64,000 nucleotides of DNA from Zymoseptoria tritici IPO323. Its lineage: Eukaryota; Ascomycota; Dothideomycetes; Mycosphaerellales; Mycosphaerellaceae. Numbering within the stretch: position 1 is the first letter of the stretch; each line of letters starts with the position of its first letter. The position numbers were made by a program, and so were the translations under genes. The DNA is taken from the NCBI RefSeq assembly GCF_000219625.1, contig NC_018205.1, forward strand, positions 186,001 through 250,000, given 5' to 3'. Of this stretch, positions 57,001-64,000 are shown one piece after another. The notes under the pieces were generated by a model. It had not been told where the DNA came from. It saw only the letters and a program-made list of their open reading frames with translations, and ran no database searches.

Positions 57001-58900
57001 TAGAGAAATCGAAGGAAAGTGTAGCCTCCCTATTATATAGGCATTCTATAAAAAGCTTACGCTCTTTATTAAATAGCTCTATCCTAATGTTTAGTGTCTT
57101 AATTCTTTCCGGTGTTAATCTCGTCCCCCTCTTAAGCTCGGAGAACTTCTAAATTAGGTATTTGTTATCCTACTAGCGATCCGACCGCGGTAAGGATGCT
57201 TCGAACTTAAGGCTAGCTTCTTTCTAATTCCCTACCTTATTAGTAACGCTCTTCGTATTATAAACTAAAGCTTCTACTAGCTTAACTTTGTCCGCTTTCC
57301 TCTTATATAGTATATAGTAGTAGACAGAAAATTCGGAAAACTACGAATTCCTCCCCCCGTATAGCGATCTCTTTCTTTCTTCGTAGTAGCGGAGGTAGTA
57401 AGCGGTAGCCGCGAGCTCGAGTAGCTTATTATATTTATTGTCGATACTATTAAGTTCGAATAGAAGGGAGCTAGGGCTTAGTATCGATATAAGGTAAGGT
57501 TAAACATCGCGATATTAGCTAGTTTCGGGGATAAGTAAATTCGCTAAGTTTTCTTCCGAAGTTTCCCCGGCCTAATCCTAGGGGTAACCTAAGGCGCTAA
57601 GATTTTTAGGAGCGGCCGAACTTTCGGGACAGCCCGCTTTATTTCGACCTCGTCTACTAAATACGGATTCTCGACCCGAAGTCCTTTTTATACTTAACTC
57701 TTCCGGAAATACGTACTAGATCGCTCGAAGTAGGACCTCTAATAGACTACTAAGTAGCGAGGAGGTAGTTAGCGGCTTAACTCGGCTTTTCCTAAAGTGC
57801 TAGTAGGTATAAGGACTCGGTGCGTTAGACCGTATAGTTAAACTCTAATAAAATTAATCGTACGACCGTTTATAGCCGTAATCGTGCCCTACTAAGATCT
57901 ATTATCGTAGTTAGTTAAAGTTAGGCGGACCCGACGATACTACGGTCGCCTAAGAAGAGTCGGTATATCCGAGTCTATAACTAAGAAGGGAACGTAAACC
58001 GTAATACCGTAGCCCGACACCCGTATACTAGTAGATAGGCTAAGGAAAGGTAGAATACTAGAAGCCGTCTTTATTAAGACTTTAATTCCTATACCGATCG
58101 GGACGCCGGTACGGCGAGCTACCGCAGTAGACATAATATTAGACTCGGAGCCTTTATTAATTACCGCGGTAGGCTCTCTATAATTAAAATCGCCGATTAT
58201 AGCCGAGACTCTTAGCGACGGTATAGTTATATAATCGTAGTCGTTAAATATAAACCGGGCTTTAGCTAGGTCTTCGTATAGGTCGGAAAGAGGTATTATA
58301 CCCTCTTCTATAAGGTCGGCTCGAAACGCTATCGTTATAAATTACGGTATACCGGAGCGGACTTCTACGGTAAAGCTATTCCTTAGTATCTCTTCGACCT
58401 TATTATCCCCTTAAACGGAGTTTAGCTTTACTACGTTATCGGATAGTAGTAGACCTACCGGCCCGCCTCTTAGCTTATCTATAAATACCGGAGTGTTTTA
58501 TATACGACCGAAGAGCTTCTACGATATTAACTTAGAGAGTCTAAGAAGCTCGCTAAATAGAAGGAATACCGGAGCCTTCTATATCCGCTTAACTAGCACT
58601 TCGTTACTATCTAACCTGTCGCGGATATAGTTGTCTACTCGCTAAGTTTTAGGAGGGGTCCTTCTCTTCTTAGCTAGCTCCTTTAGAGGGTTTACTAGCC
58701 TAACTTCGGTATCCGAGTCTACGTCTTCTATATAGTCTTTAGTAGCTAGTTAGCGCTAAGAATCTCGCTCGATAGATTCCACCGGCGGTTCTAAGAAGCG
58801 AACGGATAATAGCGAGTTCGTTCCTTAGATCGTTTAGCTATTAGTAGGTAGTATAGACTAAGAACGAACTATATCTACGGTATAAGACTTTAGGGTCTTA
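54060..58900 (-). pseudogene. Ty3-B pol, RIP-inactivated
   Basis: Protease around 58.16-57.94 kb (NKGSESNIMSTAVARRTG in place of a DxGSE-type site, the Asp now read as Asn). RT with DERDRDLTRFDTPIGYFR and GATNSVV at ~56.65-56.50 kb and active-site segment YLDNISIKGP at ~56.46 kb (FLDD-type with Asp-to-Asn). RNase H ~56.2-55.7 kb. Integrase zinc finger at 55275-55145 (FPDASYRGREVVFYKLSSRY, GIYKDVLRYIKGCP) and core/C-terminus to ~54.06 kb (SFRQKGLYRIYLYLEATSTY). No chromodomain was recognised. The RT type is the 'DMTAFxTPxGxxR...GATNS' group of fungal gypsy elements. Confidence 0.8.
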
Positions 58901-59489
58901 ATCTTAGCCGTAGACTAGTCTACGATAACTCGCTCTTTTAGTACGCGGTAGTTTTTATTATATAGTTTTAAGATACTACCGACTACTAGATTTGCCTTCT
59001 TAGGAACTACCGCGGCATTTACCGGAACCTCGGTATTATAAACCGGCACTAGAATAGGGCACCTATCTTCTTTAATATAGAGGATGTTATTAAAGTAGGA
59101 GCTCGAAGTCTGTCCTTAGCGGCTACTAACCGGGGTTATATTAGAGCTAGTCGTAGGCGCGGGCACCGGGGGTGCTAAAGAAACCGCATCCGGATCTAGC
59201 TTAGAAGGGCGACTATACTTAAGTATTCTAATAGGCTTCTAGCCGAGTTTACGAGTACTAGTAATCGGACCGCTAATCTAGCTTATATTACGAGAGCTCT
59301 AAGATCTCTCTACGGTAGGGAAGTTAAAGGATACTAGCTAAGGAATCCTTATATTATATACGTCTTCTAGCTTCGGTAGTATTAGCTAGAGTCTCGGCTA
59401 CTAATTAATCCCTCGGAATTGTAGTAGTCTCTTATTCGGATTACCGGGTTTTCTAGTATACTAGTAGTAGGCGGCATCTTAGTGCGCCT

Positions 59490-60897
59490 AACCCTAGTTA
59501 AGAAGGAAGTTTATAAAATAGTAGTTACGGGCTATATAACTAGGCATTCTATAGTTAAGGCACCGACCTTAGCGCATAAGTTCGTTACGGTTAGTTCCGG
59601 CTCTACTACTTCTATACCTATTCGCGCTAGCACTTCCTATACTATTACGACGGGGTGCTAGAGGGCTAAGCTAAGGGGGTAGTAAACCGGCGTTCGTATA
59701 TATATAACTCTAGAAACTAGGGTCTTCTATAGGGGCGCGGTAAGTAGGTACGTTAATCGGAGGATTTACGGGCACTTAAGGCTACTATATAGAATAAGTC
59801 TAAGATCGAAAGATCTTAAGATCCCGTATACGTCGATTAAGCTTATTAATCGCGGTACTCGGTTTATGCTCTTATTGCCGCTATAGACTAAATAGGGAAT
59901 GCGAGCTACGCTCTACTATTAGTACCGGCTTCTATATTTCTTATGCCCTAATAAGACTAGCCGTAACGCTGTCTTCTATATCGCCGCTAAGTTCCTTAAA
60001 TCTAGCTTTACCCTTAATCTTAGTAAAAACTACCTTATAGATAGTACTAAAGTTAGTATACGTAGTAGGATTACGAAGGTTAATACCGAGGCGACTATAA
60101 ATAGAGCGAGAAACTCGGGCTAGGAGTCCCTTAAAGAACATCTTTATGCGAGAGACATTATCGAGCTAGTTTAGTTATAGATATCTAGCAATCGCTTTAA
60201 AGTGTCTATAGAATATAAGAAGCTCCTCGTTACTAGTAGTCTCGTAACGACTAGATTGTCGAGCTACTAGCTGTTCGAGAAACGACCGGTCCTTAGTTCT
60301 AGCCGTAGAGTTAAACTAGCGCTAAGTAAGAAGCGCCTCTATCTTAAACGTAGACTAGTCGCTATTAGTAAAGGCGTCGAATAACTTAAACTACGAACGT
60401 AGCGTAGGGACATAGTACTTAATAGTCTTACGGATCTTCTTACGATCCGGTAGTTTAGATAGGTCGTAGTAGTCCTTAAAGAGGTCTTCGACATTCTCGA
60501 AGAAGGTAGTTATATCGGTACTATTAAAGAGGGGAGCGTCGGTACTTCCGGGCATTAGTATTAAAGGGGCAAGACGAACGAATAGTACTACGGTATTACG
60601 TCTTCCGGTAGCTATAGGCTTACGTATATAGTCGGCTATATTACTACTCTCGAAGGTAACCTCTAGCCTATCGGTAGAGTCCGAGAGTATAACGTCGCCC
60701 TTCGGTTTACGTATAACCTAGTTAGGGCTAGTCCCTTTAGTAAGCTTAGTCGAATCTAGACTGTCTTAGCTAGGTATAGTCGGATTAGTACCTTAAGAAG
60801 ACTCCGAGCTATCCTTACTTAAGGAAGGGCTAGCTTTAGCACGAGCGGTAGAAGAAGCCGTAGCCTTAGTAGGGTTGTTAGTATTACCTAAAGATAT
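59490..60897 (-). pseudogene. Ty3-B gag, RIP-inactivated
   Basis: One phase from 60897 (ATA, probably a mutated ATG) to ~59.49 kb. The N-terminus is Ser/Thr/Lys-rich. The capsid-like core reads APLFNSTDITTFFENVEDLF, YYDLSKLPDRKKIRKTIKYY and NEELLIFYRHFKAIARYL. A stretch without stops at 60141-59941 has MFFKGLLARVSRSIYSRLGI. A zinc knuckle is at 59568-59518 (CLNYRMPSYIARNYYF; Tyr at Cys/His positions are RIP products of CX2CX4HX4C). This would have been the nucleocapsid. Confidence 0.8.
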
Positions 60898-61439
60898 AGC
60901 GATTAGTATCGGTAAGGTTTAAAATAAGAGGGGGGTATAAACTACGAAATAAGGGAGCTAAGGTATCGTTAACTAATTAGTATAGAAGGCGATAATTCCT
61001 CGAAATGTTAGGCATATATAAGGAGGTATTTAAGTACGAATGCTCGGTTCTATAAGATTCTTTAATATAGTCGGTACGTTCCCTACTCGGAGGGTAATCT
61101 ATAAACCGTAATATTAAGAGCCGGCTCTAAATAGCGATATCCTTACTAAGTTAGGCCCTTAGACTACTTAATCCTTAATAGTAAACGAGGTATTATAGAT
61201 CGAGTAGTAATCTTACTAGTAAAATGTATAGCGATAAGCGATCGCCGGAAAGTGTCGGAGGAATGTAGGAATCGACGATTATAGTCGCCGGTTCCTTAGA
61301 GAAGAAGTATTATATCGATCGCGAGGTATCTAGTTTTTAGGGTTTTTAGTATACCTACGCTCTAGGTATCTAGTAATTCTAGTTAGATTTTATCTAGTTT
61401 CTTCGTATCTTCGAGGTATACTATTAATCCGTAATTCCT

Positions 61440-62060
61440 ATAATTCTTAAGCCGTATATAAACTACGCTACGAGTAGACGTTTATTTAGGTTTTCTAGTA
61501 ATAGTAACAATATATAAACCGTACTATAGATTCGGTACGTATTTAGGTTTCCTTAATTCCTTAATCTCGAGTAGACTATACTACGTACGAGTATACGTCC
61601 GTCTATACCTTATAATTTATAGTAATACACTATAGTACGAGCGGGTGTACGTACACCGTCTTTAAATTAGAGGTGTCCTTAAGCCTTAACTTTAAATAAA
61701 CTATAATTCGAACGACTATACGTTTAGTAACCGTAACCTTAAACATTAAGAGATTACCTCGTACTCTATATTAGCGTACTATAGTACGAGCGGGTATATA
61801 TACGCCGTCTTTAGAGCAGAGGTAAACTATAAGCCTTATATAAACTATACTACGAGCGGGTGTACGTTTAGGTTTCCTTAAGCCTTAAATAAGCTATAAT
61901 ACGAGTAACTATGCGCCTAGTATTCTTAAATGTACTATGTTTCTAGTAACCTTATATAAGCTATACTATAGATTCGGTATACGCTTAGGTTTCCTTAATT
62001 TAAGTGCTTCTACTTCGCCCTATTAATAGCCTATAGTACGAACAAGTGTACGACTACCGT
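61440..62060 (-). repeat. Repeated motif in Ty3-B leader
   Basis: A motif like ctatagtacgagcgggtgta recurs about ten times at 50-120 bp spacing between the 5' LTR and gag, often with aggtttccttaa nearby. Copies differ by more than RIP transitions. It may be an expanded regulatory or packaging repeat. Confidence 0.65.
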
Positions 62061-62434
62061 GTTACGGCTTAATAAAAGAGAGACGTAATTAAGGTAATTC
62101 TAATAACTCGGTGAATAGACAAGTTTACATATAATGCTATAGAGAGAGTCTAAGAAGGACTCGAAGATATATAGAAACAGTTACGGCCTTAGGCATCCAC
62201 CTCGGAGGTAGGTGCGGAGACCGGCCGTAACATACCGTCTTCGGTACGAGTAAAGCTTCTATATACCGCGTATCTTTCTTAGTACTATATATCCGAGTCC
62301 TTAAGGGGTGCGTCCGTAGATCCGAGTTTTCCTATAACTATTATATATAATATAGACGACTTATGTACTTACCGAGTATGCCCTTTCCTTCGTATAAAGG
62401 AGCCGTAAAGAGTCTTATATCGTCTACTAGAAAA

Positions 62435-62689
62435 TGTAGTAGGTAGAATCGACTACTACTAACCTAAGGCACTAAGAGGTAAGTTTATAAGTGCCTTAAG
62501 GGCGCGGTATCGAGCGTAGAATTATATTAAGAAATAAGTAGTAGCTATAAAGTGCATTAAGTACTACCGACGACCGGTAATGTTATTATTAGATCCTTAA
62601 AAAAAGGAAGAATCCGACTACTATACATCGCTAAGACCTAAAACTACGCTATACCGTAAACTATATTTAGTACTATTTGCCCTACAACA
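62435..62689 (-). repeat. Ty3-B 5' LTR
   Basis: 255 bp with canonical TG...CA ends (tgtag...caaca on the plus strand). Followed by ctac, matching the left target site. Confidence 0.92.
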
Positions 62690-62693
62690 CTAC

Positions 62694-63810
62694 GAATAGA
62701 GAACGTTTGTACTAAATATAAAGATCCGGTAATCTAGTTCCCTCTCGTAGCGCTCTATACTCTTATAAGAGCTACGAGGGTTATAGAGTAGCTCTAATAG
62801 TAGTTTATACTATATCGGGGCGAGGCGCCGTATTAAAGCGTATACTTCTATAAAGGCGTAGGGCTATATATACTAATATATCTCGTCGTCCTCGCTATCC
62901 GACTACTCTAAATATCTCTATTACTACTAGCTAGACCGGACTATTCTAATTAACTACCCTCTATTTACCCTAAAGCTATATCCGTCTACTCCGAAGTAAT
63001 ACCTACTACTATAGATATTACCCTCTAAGTACTAGAGCTAGCTTCCGGTAGTATATTCTTATCCTCTTTACTACCGTCCTCTATATACGGCTAGATATAT
63101 ATACTATAACTACCCTTACTAGCTCCTTATATATACTACCCTAAAGGAGTAGACTCCCTACCTTTAGCCTAGCTTAAGGGCTTAAGGCTACTAAACCTTC
63201 TAAGTATAGGAATATATTTTATTAATATATTAAGCTCCTTCTTAATTACGCCCTTTCTCTAGAGCCTTTTAAACCGCCGACCTACGACTCGAATCCTCTC
63301 TTCGATTAATAATAACTATACCTTCGTAGCCTTCCGGCTATTCTTTATAATCTAAGACTCGACAAACTTAGGTACTAATAAGTAGTAGTTATATAACCGA
63401 CAGAGAACGTTATTACGCTTACTATCGTCCCTAAGCTTCCGCCGCCGACGGGTAGTAAAGGACTAGAGGGTTTTATTAGGGTCCGGTATTTCGCTCTTAG
63501 GGGATAATAATTAGAATAAGGCCGCTAAGGAAGATAGACTTAAAGTCTCGTTAGAAGATATAGGAGTTATATTAAAGATAGAGCGGAAGTTAGAGTTAGT
63601 ATATATAGTAAGCTTACTACTAGGGTAAGGCGTACTAGGTCGACTAGACGTATTTAGTATAGTTTTTAGTCGGTTTTAGGAGTAAAAAGTATATAAATAT
63701 ATAGAAACCGGTCTATAGAAGGGCTAGAGGGGATTATACTATAGGATATTTAATACCGGAGGAAGTAGAACGAGTCTTATATTTCCTTACCTAAAAGATA
63801 ACGATATCCT
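62694..63810 (+). pseudogene. Outer-layer region, piece 4
   Basis: RIP-mutated sequence to the right of Ty3-B that should continue piece 3. Coding-like fragments on the plus strand (SALYSYKSYEGYRVALIVVY; VITLTIVPKLPPPTG) are weak. No terminal repeat is identified before the next LINE at 63814. Confidence 0.3.
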
Positions 63811-63813
63811 TAT

Positions 63814-64000
63814 TGTTTGTTTGTTTGTTTGTTTTGTTTGTTTGTTCCATTTACGTCCTTTCGGAGTCCAAGACTATGTAGGACGGCCTTGCGCGCAAGG
63901 CAGTAGATCTATTTACAATCAAATTCTTTCGGTATTCTTTAACCTTAGGGGAAACCCCCGTGCCTAAGGTAGAATCTGCAAAGCAGAATCTACCGAAGGA
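63814..64000 (-). mobile_element. Second LINE, 3' end only (runs off window)
   Basis: The TTTG tail at 63814-63846 and the following ttccatttacgtcct...actatgtaggacgg match the 3' end of the LINE at 42644. Sequence in between differs substantially, so it is another subfamily. Hairpins at 63886-63901 (gccttg-cgcg-caaggc) and 63968-63994 (ggtagaatctgc/gcagaatctacc) correspond in position to those of the first LINE. RIP damage is light. Confidence 0.8.

Larger units (their letters stand above)
49996..62689 (-). mobile_element. Ty3-B: 12.7-kb Ty3/gypsy element with extra ORF
   Basis: 12,694 bp between 255-bp direct LTRs (5' TGTTGTAGGG ... CTACA 3' in element sense). The flanking ctac duplication extends to actac if one LTR base is reassigned. 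Order in element sense: 5' LTR, ~1.5-kb leader with a repeated motif, gag, pol (protease, RT, RNase H, integrase), a further ~1,000-codon frame, a purine tract (gtaggggaggaaaa at 50251-50264), 3' LTR. It is far longer than a typical fungal gypsy element (6-8 kb). RIP damage is heavy. Confidence 0.9.
27721..64000. other. RIP-mutated nested transposon block
   Basis: CA and TG are nearly absent, TA and CTAG dominate, and CG persists, as expected from CpA-to-TpA RIP. In-frame stops in the inferred genes are TAA or TAG, the products expected from CAA, CAG and TGG. The block consists of an outer plus-strand layer interrupted by Ty3-A, a LINE and Ty3-B, each bounded by target-site duplications. The LINE is clearly less mutated than the rest. 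Confidence 0.9.

Overview
The window looks like nuclear DNA of a filamentous ascomycete, most likely a Dothideomycete (inference). It has short spliceosomal introns (56 and 60 bp) with GT...AG ends and CTGAC branch sites. It has fungal-type Ty3/gypsy and LINE elements. Long tracts are almost free of CA and TG and full of TA, while CG is retained; this is the footprint of repeat-induced point mutation (RIP) with CpA-to-TpA preference. No bacterial-type operons, ribosome binding sites or CRISPR arrays are seen.

Layout. Bases 1-~565 are a RIP-mutated transposon relic. About 0.57-27.7 kb is an island without RIP signature but with very few intact genes. It holds short, frame-broken coding remnants that recur as diverged paralogs on both strands: pieces resembling the fungal 2EXR/'LPxELRxKIY' family, a small TDMPIP/EFEGWAR family, a HIxDTxxITL family, short in-frame tandem repeats, and micro-copies of a bHLH-type basic region. 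Only two genes look intact, both at the right edge: a two-exon 67-aa single-span membrane protein (minus, 24.9-25.2 kb) and a 397-aa single-span membrane protein (plus, 25.9-27.1 kb).

From ~27.72 kb to the end everything is RIP-mutated mobile DNA, and its nesting can be read from target-site duplications. The outer 'host' layer, on the plus strand, holds a RecQ-like helicase pseudogene (28.1-31.35 kb) followed by a long unrecognised coding region with a zinc-knuckle-like motif. That region is cut into four pieces (32.7-33.55, 40.58-42.64, 48.23-49.99, 62.69-63.8 kb) by three complete insertions, all on the minus strand: Ty3-A, a chromodomain Ty3/gypsy element (33,555-40,577, 256-bp LTRs, TSD atcta); a non-LTR LINE (42,644-48,216, 12-bp TSD, CAAA tail, two ORFs overlapping by 7 nt); and Ty3-B, an unusually long Ty3/gypsy element (49,996-62,689, 255-bp LTRs, TSD (a)ctac). 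A second LINE subfamily member enters at 63,814 and runs off the window.

The most interesting candidates are: a ~1,000-codon unrecognised sense ORF between pol and the 3' LTR of Ty3-B; a coding-like region antisense to Ty3-A in its 3' part; two LINE 3'-end hairpins whose stems differ by compensatory changes between copies; the near RIP-free 5' end of the LINE; and the helicase plus knuckle-protein unit that forms the outer layer. All RIP-zone genes are dead: their in-frame stops are TAA/TAG and the frames I checked are otherwise largely unshifted. Translations were done by hand; family names rest on motif recognition, not on database searches.
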